The position numbers were made by a program, and so were the translations under genes. Shown here piece by piece: positions 57,298-64,000 of a stretch of DNA of 64,000 nt. Under the pieces are notes generated by a model, which was given only the letters and a program-made list of their open reading frames with translations, ran no database searches and was not told where the DNA came from. This DNA is from Oscillospiraceae bacterium (lineage in GTDB: Bacteria; Bacillota; Clostridia; Oscillospirales; Acutalibacteraceae), in the NCBI GenBank assembly GCA_031280825.1, contig JAITGE010000040.1, positions 56,623-120,622 of the forward strand. Direction: 5' to 3'. The first letter of the stretch is position 1. Each line of letters begins with the position of its first letter.

Positions 57298-58373
57298 AGC
57301 CTCCTCACGCGCCTTTTGACCACCTCAAGATCAAAGGGCTTCCACCACTGTGATTTCGCCCATTCTGTCATTTCCTCATAGTCCTCATGCGCCGGGTCAG
57401 CCATGATTTCCAGAAATTCCGCGTACCCGCCGGTGCCCCCGACATCCTCTGGCGGCGCGTCGCCCGCGCCGGAAAGCAAGACTGGCAGCTCTTCCGCGCA
57501 ATCCTCAAACACGCGCTCCACTTCGATGAAATGCAGCCAGTTATCCCCGAAGTCATAGAGATAAACAATTTTCGTATATTCCGGCACGTAGTCAGAAAGC
57601 TTCACGCCGGCGATTGACTTTGCATTCGGGTTCGCTTCATACGCGTCATACTGATCAGACTCCACGACCAGCTCAACGACTGGCTGATCTTCATATTCTT
57701 CGGGCCATTTCGCGAACAAGCCAAAGCTGTACAGATGGCAGTTTGCCCATCCGAAGGCAGCTTGCAAAAGCTTGTGCAGCTTCTCAAAAGAGAGGCTCGC
57801 CGGAACCCGTAGCTTACGCAAGGCATCTTTGCCATCAAGATAAAGGCGCACATTCAGGTCGAGCGCGCGGCTCTTGCGCACAGGCAAGCCGTAGCGCTCA
57901 AGCAGGCCCAGAAATTTATCCTTCGGTTTGTATGTCTCATCCGCGCCAAAAATAGCTGCGGCGCTTGCGCACACGGACAAATCCACATCCTCGCTGTAAT
58001 TACGAAGGCTACCCCAAGCCGAATCCGTGCTTTTATTCAACTGCGCGGTCATTTTTCTGTCCGCGTTTCTGGCGTAGCTGAGTTCCCCAGCCTCCGCAAA
58101 ATAGCGTTCGATCACCTCTGGGTTCACGCTGAAAGCAAGCATGCTTTCCCGCAGCGTTTGCACAAACAGCTCCGGCAGCTTTTTCAGCTTAGCGACTTTC
58201 GCCTCATTGATCACCACCATAAAGCGGCTTGCGTCGTTCATGAACACCACGAATCGATAGCCGTGTTCCTGGATATAGTTCGCCCGCCAAGAATACAGCG
58301 CGTCCGCGTCTGTCTGTGGTTCCGGCGCAAGCTTCAGCTTGTCCGCCAGCTTTTTGGTCAGGTGCAGCGTCAT
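57294..58373 (-). CDS. DUF6933 + plasmid pRiA4b ORF-3-like protein
   Basis: 359 residues; the ATG at 58373 follows AGGAGGATAGACAGA. Residues 1 to about 150 (MTLHLTKKLADKLKL, RFVVFMNDASRFMVVINEAK) fit the DUF6933 domain. Residues about 190-355 (LSFEKLHKLLQAAFGWANCHLYSF, IVYLYDFGDNWLHFIEVE, here with splits LQAAFGWANCHLYSF and YDFGDNWLHFIEVE) fit the pRiA4b ORF-3 domain common on plasmids and mobile elements. The function is unknown. It lies 16 bp after the HipA-like gene and overlaps the DUF234 ORF. Confidence 0.8.
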   Translation of the reverse strand: MTLHLTKKLADKLKLAPEPQTDADALYSWRANYIQEHGYRFVVFMNDASRFMVVINEAKVAKLKKLPELFVQTLRESMLAFSVNPEVIERYFAEAGELSYARNADRKMTAQLNKSTDSAWGSLRNYSEDVDLSVCASAAAIFGADETYKPKDKFLGLLERYGLPVRKSRALDLNVRLYLDGKDALRKLRVPASLSFEKLHKLLQAAFGWANCHLYSFGLFAKWPEEYEDQPVVELVVESDQYDAYEANPNAKSIAGVKLSDYVPEYTKIVYLYDFGDNWLHFIEVERVFEDCAEELPVLLSGAGDAPPEDVGGTGGYAEFLEIMADPAHEDYEEMTEWAKSQWWKPFDLEVVKRRVRRL

Positions 58374-58389
58374 TCTGTCTATCCTCCTG

Positions 58390-59142
58390 CTATACGCCCT
58401 TAATCTCTCCCAAGAACCTCCGACAAGTCTCCTTGCGTATCCGAACAAACTCATCGTAGTATCGACCCAGCGCCATCGGATATTGCTTATTCAAGCTGTC
58501 ATAAACCTCATAAAGCGCCGTCTCGTCCAGCGCGGCAAACCGCTGAATCAATGCCAAATAAGCTTCGACAGCAGCCTGCCCATACCGCTCCATAAAATCT
58601 TTATATTTGATGCCATACCACTCGTACCCCACAGCATGCAAAGGAGCGGAAACATCCGAAACGAATAACTGCCCCACTGGATTGCCATCAAACCGCATGA
58701 TGGTGGCTTGCTCCACATTGAACGAGGCGGCATTATCCAGCTTGAACATCCGTCCCTGCCCATCAAGATAATACTCATGGCTGTCTTCTTCATTGAGAAT
58801 CACATACAAAGCCTCGAACTCAAAGTAAGCCCGGCAGTTTTCCTCGCTGCTTCCATCGAGCCTAAACTTCTGCGCGCCCGGCACATAGCGTATCGCCGCT
58901 GCTCGCCTGTAATTTTGGTTCCCGGCTATCAGCTTCACGCCCTGTGTGTAAAGCCCAAGCGTCGCCGCAACCTTGTGGTACATAAACTCATTGCAAGCAA
59001 TCTCGGGATATGTTCCCTTCCCCTTGATCACATACCGCAAAAGCGGGTCATCCTTTGAAGCCGCCAACTCCATTGCCCCGCTGTCCCCATCCTCATCAGG
59101 ATGCAGCAGATGGAAAGGGAACAAATGAGAAGTCCCTGGCAT
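58390..59142 (-). CDS. HipA-like kinase-fold protein
   Basis: About 250 residues. The HipA outline is LLRYVIKGKG with Lys40 as the ATP-binding lysine, NEFMYHKVAATLGL with Glu52, an EEDSHEYYL segment where Asp120 and His122 fit the catalytic DxH but the Mg-binding Asn is replaced by Tyr125, and MFKLDNAASF with Asp136 as the DFG-like acid. The missing Asn leaves its activity in doubt. The start is uncertain: GGAGGTGA lies 30 bases upstream out of frame, and coding-like sequence in another frame hints at a shifted N-terminus. It heads the three-gene minus-strand unit. Confidence 0.55.
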   Translation of the reverse strand: MPGTSHLFPFHLLHPDEDGDSGAMELAASKDDPLLRYVIKGKGTYPEIACNEFMYHKVAATLGLYTQGVKLIAGNQNYRRAAAIRYVPGAQKFRLDGSSEENCRAYFEFEALYVILNEEDSHEYYLDGQGRMFKLDNAASFNVEQATIMRFDGNPVGQLFVSDVSAPLHAVGYEWYGIKYKDFMERYGQAAVEAYLALIQRFAALDETALYEVYDSLNKQYPMALGRYYDEFVRIRKETCRRFLGEIKGV

Positions 59143-59374
59143 CGATGAAGTTACTCTCTACTGCATTCACCTCCAAGAAAACAATCTCAAGCAGCAAAGC
59201 CAATTCGCCCATGTGACCGCATTCGACTATCTATCAAGTATTCTAACACAAAAGGGAAAAAATAGCAACACTAAAAAGCGTGAAAATAGCAGCGCGAGCA
59301 AAGAAATCAAGCCATGCTGGCCCCCCAACCAGCAGTCGCAGCGCGCGCAGGGATAAAATCCATAGTAACCAGCC

Positions 59375-59403
59375 TTGCAATTCATCACCCGCCGCGCTAT
59401 GAT
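59375..59403 (+). promoter_or_regulatory. Promoter of the surface protein gene
   Basis: TTGCAA (59375-59380), a 17-bp spacer and TATGAT (59398-59403). Transcription would start near 59410, favouring the GTG at 59440 over earlier starts. The rest of 59143-59374 holds no gene I can support. Confidence 0.6.
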
Positions 59404-59439
59404 AAGCATATGTATTGTAGCGAGGGCAGGTATGAAAAG

Positions 59440-61719
59440 GTGTTTCGCAGCCATCCCATTCGGATTGCCGGCATTCTATTTTGCTCCGGCTTGCTGGGGC
59501 TGATTGGCCTGCTCGCCCTCGCCCCTGAATTCACACCCCTGCCCACCCATGCCGCGCCTCTGAATGATGCCCCGCTGGAGCCGGAAGATCCCGCCTTTCT
59601 TGCCTTCGACCCCAACACCGGCATCGTTGCGCTGGGTTCGCTGCAAAGCGAGGGGATTTACGAGCAATATCTCACCGTGACCACCAGAACCAACAGCCCG
59701 CAAGGGTATTCGCTCTATCTTACCACGGCGGATGAAAACACCTGCCTGCGCCATGAGGATCACATGGACGATGCAACTTACGAAGCGTCCACCCCCTGCG
59801 ATGAAGTCCCCAATGACTACAAATTCACAGCCGGAAACCCCAATGACAGCATGCAGAACAACGTCTGGGGCTACAGCGTGAACGACGGCCTGACCTATAT
59901 CACGCCCCAGCCCGCCAACAGCGATCCGGCCAGCCCCTCCGTCTCCACCCGCATCAAGACCACGACTGCCGCCACCGACGAGCTCGGCAACCCCACCACC
60001 ATCACCTTCGGGCTCAGAAAGGGCGGCCATCACGACCCGCTGGCAAATGGCGATTATTCCGGGCAGCTAACCCTTAGCGTTCTGGCCAATATTCCATCTA
60101 TGCCCAGCATTTCTTCGGTATCCCCCACCAGCGGTGTGGCGGGTATGCCGCTTATTATCAATGGAAGCAACTTCAGCACGGCGTATGGCGTGACGATCGG
60201 CGGGGTGGCTTGCGAGAACATCGTCATCACCAGCAACACGCGCATTGATTGTGTCGTTCCGGTAGGCACACCAGGGACGGCGGTGGATGTCGAAGTAACC
60301 ACATGGGGCGGGGTTGCAACCAAGACTACCGGTTTCACCTATTCACCCGCCCCGACTTTCAGCAGCATATCGCCCAATGCCTATCCCACCAGACACGTTG
60401 TCACACTGAGCAAGTTCACGCCCGCCGTAACTATCGCGACCGGCGGCGGTTCCGTCGCTTACGCCACTGCGGTATGGTTTGACTTGGACGCGGACGGCCA
60501 GCGGGCAGAGGACGGCTGGGAAGACTGTACGAGCTTCACCGCCTCTGCCAGCAGTATCAGCTGCACCGCGCCCCCTGTGCTGGACGCTAACGTCACAACG
60601 ACAAAAGCATATGCCGTTTGTTTCACCGTCTTTGGTATTTCCGCGCCCGTTTGCGGGGCCAATGCCTTCACCTATTATTATGATACGACACCGCCTGCGG
60701 TGACGGTCAGCAATCTATCCACCACCCTGCAAACCAGCAACAACAGCTTCAGTTCCGCAACGGAAATCCCGATATCCATGACGCTGACGAAGGCCGGTAC
60801 TGTCTACAATTACAGCATTTCGATGCCCTACAGCAGCACCGACGCCGACAATGGCGGCATAACGCGCACCGGCGTAACAAACACGTGCAAGGTTATCGCG
60901 ACGGGCAACAATTGCAGTACTTCGCCCTTTCCGGATATCGGAGTATATGATGTTGTCTACACGGCGACGGATCTTGCGGGGAACACTGCGGAGGTTACGA
61001 AAACATATATCGCCTACAAAGAATATGAGTACTTGCTTGCGGCAGGAGAAACTAAACCCTTCGATATCGCTGAATTGAACCTGGGAACGGCAAATAGCCC
61101 GAAGAATATGCAGTTCGGCGTGTGGGGCGGCGGCGGCGGAGGCGGTGCGGTGTATGGCAGCACCAGCTCGCAGATTGCGTCCTCCAGCGGCGGTGGCGGT
61201 GGTGGTTTTGCCGGCACCAGCAGCCTGACGCTGAGCAGCTTTCCGGCAACCTTTACCGCCAACACGATCGGATCCGCCGGTTCGGGCGGCAGTGTCCAGG
61301 GTGCCAACGGCGGAAATGGCGGCAGCTCCTCCGGCTCTTACTTGGACTATACCTACTCCGCAACCGGCGGCACAGGCGGCAAAGTCGGTACCAACAATGG
61401 CATTGATCTCACTTTGGGCGTTTCCGGCGGCACAGGAAGTGTCACGGCAGGCTCTCCCGGCGGCGCGGTGACCGGCACCGGCGGAAGCGGGGGAAACGCT
61501 ACGATTCTCCTGATCACCAGTTCTTTTAGCGGTGCCGGCGGCGGTGCAAGGGGCGGACAGGATGCTTCGTCAGCCAACACCTGCGTCTCCGGCTACAATC
61601 CCGGTGCCGGCGGAACCGGGACCATGAGTAATATCTTCGTCACTTCGGTTCGTGCGGGCTGCGCAGGGCGAGCCGGGCGGGTGTCGCTGTATTGGCGGCT
61701 ATACCCGGCAGGCTATTGA
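59440..61719 (+). CDS. Large secreted surface protein: TIG/IPT domain, Ig-like region, glycine-rich C-terminus
   Basis: About 759 residues from GTG 59440 (AGGGCAGG upstream; an ATG at 59410 is also possible). It begins with a signal or anchor segment (IAGILFCSGLLGLIGLLALA). An N-terminal beta domain follows with TNSPQGYSLYLTTAD and WGYSVNDG, a type common in Patescibacteria (Saccharibacteria) surface proteins. Then come a TIG/IPT domain (about residues 222-302, SVSPTSGVAGMPLIINGSNF), a second TIG-like unit, an Ig-like unit (DTTPPAVTVSNL), and a glycine-rich domain (about 557-734, VWGGGGGGGAVYG). It has several Cys pairs and no sorting signal. It is probably an adhesin-like outer protein. Confidence 0.75.
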   Translation: MFRSHPIRIAGILFCSGLLGLIGLLALAPEFTPLPTHAAPLNDAPLEPEDPAFLAFDPNTGIVALGSLQSEGIYEQYLTVTTRTNSPQGYSLYLTTADENTCLRHEDHMDDATYEASTPCDEVPNDYKFTAGNPNDSMQNNVWGYSVNDGLTYITPQPANSDPASPSVSTRIKTTTAATDELGNPTTITFGLRKGGHHDPLANGDYSGQLTLSVLANIPSMPSISSVSPTSGVAGMPLIINGSNFSTAYGVTIGGVACENIVITSNTRIDCVVPVGTPGTAVDVEVTTWGGVATKTTGFTYSPAPTFSSISPNAYPTRHVVTLSKFTPAVTIATGGGSVAYATAVWFDLDADGQRAEDGWEDCTSFTASASSISCTAPPVLDANVTTTKAYAVCFTVFGISAPVCGANAFTYYYDTTPPAVTVSNLSTTLQTSNNSFSSATEIPISMTLTKAGTVYNYSISMPYSSTDADNGGITRTGVTNTCKVIATGNNCSTSPFPDIGVYDVVYTATDLAGNTAEVTKTYIAYKEYEYLLAAGETKPFDIAELNLGTANSPKNMQFGVWGGGGGGGAVYGSTSSQIASSSGGGGGGFAGTSSLTLSSFPATFTANTIGSAGSGGSVQGANGGNGGSSSGSYLDYTYSATGGTGGKVGTNNGIDLTLGVSGGTGSVTAGSPGGAVTGTGGSGGNATILLITSSFSGAGGGARGGQDASSANTCVSGYNPGAGGTGTMSNIFVTSVRAGCAGRAGRVSLYWRLYPAGY

Positions 61720-61837
61720 TGGGCATTCAGTCGGGGCGGAACAGGGATGAATCTCTCAAAAGGGACTTGCATTATACGCTTGGATTATATAAACTACGTG
61801 TGCCGCAAGGCCCCTGTAAGCAAGAAAAGGAGAATCT

Positions 61838-62032
61838 GTGAAAGGATTCAAAACCCAGGAATATCAAGCGAAAGCGCCCTCTGCGGGTGTAACCGCGGCT
61901 ACATATATTCGCGTCGCCAACGCCGCCAAAGACGGCATCAATGGAGGGGGAGCCCTGAAGCGGCAGCGCGAGGAGCTTCAAGCTTACGCTGACCACTTTG
62001 ACATTACGATCGAGAGCGAATTTCCTGTTCGC
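61838..62032 (+). pseudogene. N-terminal fragment of a serine recombinase
   Basis: The frame opens with an ATG at 61838, preceded by AAAAGGAGAATCTGTG, and encodes AATYIRVANAAKDG ... LKRQREELQAYADHFDITIE. This is the N-terminus of large serine recombinases (Y-I-R-V-S, then EALRAYAE, then I.I..E). After about 60 codons the sequence stops resembling a recombinase and runs into yitT-like DNA in a different frame. The catalytic Ser of YIRVS is Ala/Asn-like here (YIRVAN), another sign of decay. Confidence 0.6.
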
Positions 62033-62381
62033 GGTTTTGTCGCTGATCCTCACGGCCATCGCCATGACGTACATCGAAACCGGGCTGCGGCGCGACAAAG
62101 CGGTGATTATCACCAGCGCGGACAAAATGCAGCAGATCCAGGCCGCCATCATCAACAGCATTCAGACGCGAACCACCGTGCTGCAAGCCGCTGACGGCAT
62201 AACGGGTACACAAAGCCCCAGCCTGCTGGTCGTGCTGGACGACAGCGACTACCCCAAGCTGCTGCGGCTGTTAGACATATATGACAAGAACGCAGCCGTT
62301 GCCGCCTTCAATATTGCCGCCAGGGGCAAGGGCGAGGCGTTCCGCATGAAGAGCAAAACAATAACAAAAGGAGGTGTATGA
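61998..62381 (+). pseudogene. C-terminal fragment of a YitT-family membrane protein (DUF2179 domain)
   Basis: About 127 residues. The start reads FLFAVLSLILTAIAMTYIETG, the end of the last YitT membrane helix, followed by a complete DUF2179 domain (KAVIITSADKMQQIQAAII, LQAADGITGTQSPSLLVVLD, LLRLLDIYDKNAAV). The other membrane helices are missing. It follows the recombinase fragment out of frame. Its stop overlaps the ATG of the transporter (ATGA) with GGAGG just upstream, so it may still be translated and coupled. Confidence 0.6.
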
Positions 62382-63553
62382 GCCCTGTATTGGCCTTCAC
62401 GGTCGTCATGCTGATTTGGACGGTCAGCGATTTCGTATCAAAAAAGACCAAATCCATCCTGTCGTCGCTGTTTGTGGCGTCGTTGATCTTTTTAGCCGGA
62501 TTCCTGACGAATCTCTTCCCCGAAGACATGCTCAGCGCCTCCTCGCTGCTGCCATTCGGCACCACGATCGTCGGCTTTGTCATCGTGCATCTCGGCACGA
62601 TGATGAGCCTGCGCGACATCAAAAAGCAGTGGAAAACCTTTGTGATCGGGCTGTTTGCCATCGCGGGGGTAGTAGGGGCGCTGTTTCTGTTCGGGCCGCT
62701 GTTCGAGGATCGGAACTATATCGTGGCCGCAATCGCAGCCATCAGCGGCGGCACGATCTCCATTGTGATGGTGCAGGAGGCCGCTCTCGCCGCCGGCTTG
62801 GTGACCGTGGCGATTCTGCCCGTGCTCATCGCGGCGTTTCAGGGGCTCATTGGATTCCCACTCGCTTCGCTGCTGCTGCGCCGGGAGGCGAAACGGGTGA
62901 AGGCAGAGCACAGGACAAGCCAGGCCGCCGCCAAAGAGCAGACAAAGCAGGCTGCCGAAGACGACAAAGAAAGCCAGGGCAAGCGCCCGCAGGCCCTGCA
63001 GGGCACAGCCGGAACGCTCTTCGCCGTGGGGCTTGTCGTGGTGATTTCCATGTTCCTAAGCGACCTGACGGGCGGCATCGTCAACACCTTCGTGCTGGCC
63101 CTGGTTTTCGGTGTCGTCCTGCGCAGCACCGGCATTTTCAAGAAAAATATCCTCTCCGGCATCGATGTTTACGGCATCTTTATGCTGGCGATTTTAATCA
63201 TCATCTTCGGCCCGCTGGCGAGAATCTCGCTCACCGACCTGACCGCGATGATTATCCCTGTCATTTTGTCGTTCCTCATCGGGATTTGCGGCAGCCTGAT
63301 TTTCGCCATCATTGCGGGCAAAATCATGGGCTACAGCCTGGCGATGTCGGCCGCCATCGGGCTGACCATCCTGTTCGGCTTCCCCGGAACCATGATCCTC
63401 AGCCAGGAAGCCGCCAAAAGCGCGGGGGAATCCGAAGCGGAGGTGAAGGCCATCGAGGACTCGATTCTGCCCAAAATGGTGGTGGCGGGATTCTCGACCG
63501 TGACGATTACTTCGGTGTTTGTGACCAGTTTGTTGGTGGGGCTGATTGGGTAA
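62378..63553 (+). CDS. Polytopic membrane transporter-like protein (GltS-like architecture)
   Basis: 391 residues with about ten to eleven hydrophobic segments in two halves. The halves are joined by a charged cytoplasmic loop (residues about 168-210, RREAKRVKAEHRTSQ ... DDKESQGKRP). Gly/Ser-rich re-entrant-like stretches (AAIAAISGGTISIVMVQEAA; AAIGLTILFGFPGTMILSQEAA) occur once in each half, an inverted-repeat layout like glutamate/2-hydroxycarboxylate symporters. The substrate is not known. The AAAGGAGGTGT site and ATGA overlap tie it to the preceding fragment. Confidence 0.65.
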   Translation: MSPVLAFTVVMLIWTVSDFVSKKTKSILSSLFVASLIFLAGFLTNLFPEDMLSASSLLPFGTTIVGFVIVHLGTMMSLRDIKKQWKTFVIGLFAIAGVVGALFLFGPLFEDRNYIVAAIAAISGGTISIVMVQEAALAAGLVTVAILPVLIAAFQGLIGFPLASLLLRREAKRVKAEHRTSQAAAKEQTKQAAEDDKESQGKRPQALQGTAGTLFAVGLVVVISMFLSDLTGGIVNTFVLALVFGVVLRSTGIFKKNILSGIDVYGIFMLAILIIIFGPLARISLTDLTAMIIPVILSFLIGICGSLIFAIIAGKIMGYSLAMSAAIGLTILFGFPGTMILSQEAAKSAGESEAEVKAIEDSILPKMVVAGFSTVTITSVFVTSLLVGLIG

Positions 63554-63724
63554 AAGCCGCAGAGAACTGCACATTTATATGCTATTGCTATTGCTGCAAC
63601 AGCAAACGAAGGTGGCACGCGAGGCGCCGCCTTTTTTATATGCCATTGAGGGCAGAGTTAGGGACTTTTGCGAGCGACAGTTATCGAGCAATTTCGGGTT
63701 CGTTCGGTAGCAGGTGCAAACGCA

Positions 63725-63784
63725 TCCAGTTCGTTCAACAGTGCCGATTTTTTGGGTGCATGCGCTTCCAGTTCGTTCAACAGT
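63725..63784. repeat. Two copies of an 18-bp repeat with 42-bp period
   Basis: TCCAGTTCGTTCAACAGT occurs at 63725-63742 and 63767-63784. The 42-bp period equals 14 codons; on the minus strand it encodes LLNELEAHAP and ALLNELDAFAP within an open frame from 63960 to 63658. That frame has no promoter or ribosome site I can support. The rest of 63554-63891 shows no other gene. Confidence 0.8.
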
Positions 63785-63891
63785 TGAAAATCTTGACCTG
63801 CTGAATCCCGCCTCAGGGCAGGGCAGAGGGCCGAAATCGCCCTTGCGCCAGCCTGCCAGAAACGCGAAAACCCCCTATATAAAGGGCACTG

Positions 63892-63926
63892 AAAAAGTCC
63901 AACGCAGCAAAAGCGTTGGACTTTTT
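63892..63926. terminator. Bidirectional intrinsic terminator
   Basis: A perfect 14-bp inverted repeat, AAAAAGTCCAACGC (63892-63905) with GCGTTGGACTTTTT (63913-63926), with a 7-base loop and T-tracts on both strands. Confidence 0.88.
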
Positions 63927-63945
63927 CGCATAAAAATGGTATAAT
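63916..63945 (+). promoter_or_regulatory. Promoter of the gene at the right edge
   Basis: TTGGAC (63916-63921), an 18-bp spacer and TATAAT (63940-63945). The -35 box lies inside the terminator stem. Confidence 0.6.
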
Positions 63946-63971
63946 TAGTGTATAAAGCATAGGAAGCGGGT

Positions 63972-64000
63972 GTGAATAGAATGCTGCGAGAAAACGGCCA
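63972..64000 (+). CDS. Start of a gene cut by the right edge
   Basis: AGGAAGCGGG precedes an in-frame GTG (63972) and ATG (63981). Only about nine codons are visible (VNRMLRENG), too few to identify. The nearby promoter at 63916-63945 supports a real gene start. Confidence 0.4.

Overview
This window looks like chromosomal DNA from a GC-rich, probably uncultivated member of the Firmicutes (class Clostridia). The evidence is the tig-clpP-clpX block, a yceD/DUF177-rpmF pair, parA-parB next to serS, an LCP-family cell wall protein, a GGGtGRT-protein gene pair, strong AGGAGG-type ribosome binding sites, and repeated near-consensus TTGACA/TATAAT promoters. I could not place it to genus. No tRNA, rRNA or CRISPR array was seen.

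Layout. 1-7 kb: trigger factor (cut by the window edge), ClpP and ClpX on the plus strand, then a minus-strand run holding a membrane protein that looks like a degenerate AAA+ ATPase, an alkyltransferase-like protein, an iron-type alcohol dehydrogenase, Maf and a VOC/glyoxalase-fold protein. 7.1-7.4 kb: a 52-residue peptide gene with its own promoter and terminator. 7.4-12.1 kb (minus): the str operon rpsL-rpsG-fusA-tuf. 12.3-18.7 kb (plus): a cell-envelope block with a Wzt-like ABC ATPase, an alpha/beta hydrolase, a membrane-anchored MurF, D-Ala-D-Ala ligase and a polytopic membrane protein. 18.7-25.5 kb (minus): LCP protein, glucuronate isomerase, a probable Panacea-type antitoxin with a membrane-protein partner, and secA. 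25.6-33.3 kb (plus): rpoB-rpoC. 33.3-34.3 kb: a glycoside hydrolase remnant and a secreted, membrane-anchored unknown.

34.3-45.9 kb (minus): a TerB-N protein with a DUF2791/BrxD-like ATPase, a heterodimeric ABC exporter, and metH-metF. 45.9-49.4 kb (plus): rpmG-secE-nusG-rplK-rplA-yceD-rpmF. 49.4-54.8 kb: a radical SAM protein divergent from a VTT-family membrane protein, then serS, parB and parA, an arrangement typical of origin-proximal clostridial DNA. 54.8-56.6 kb (plus): a NifU-like scaffold and the GGGtGRT protein.

56.6-64 kb is accessory in character. It has clustered hairpins, a minus-strand trio (HipA-like kinase, DUF6933/pRiA4b-ORF3 protein, stand-alone DUF234 nuclease-like domain), a large glycine-rich surface protein resembling those of Patescibacteria, a fused recombinase/yitT remnant, a transporter, short repeats and the start of a gene running off the right edge.

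The normally contiguous rif/str transcription-translation supercluster is here in three separated pieces, with rplJ and rplL absent from the window. The best candidates for under-described biology are the pseudo-AAA protein, the Panacea-like pair, the TerB-N/ATPase pair lacking its usual helicase, the 52-residue peptide, and the accessory trio at 57-59 kb.
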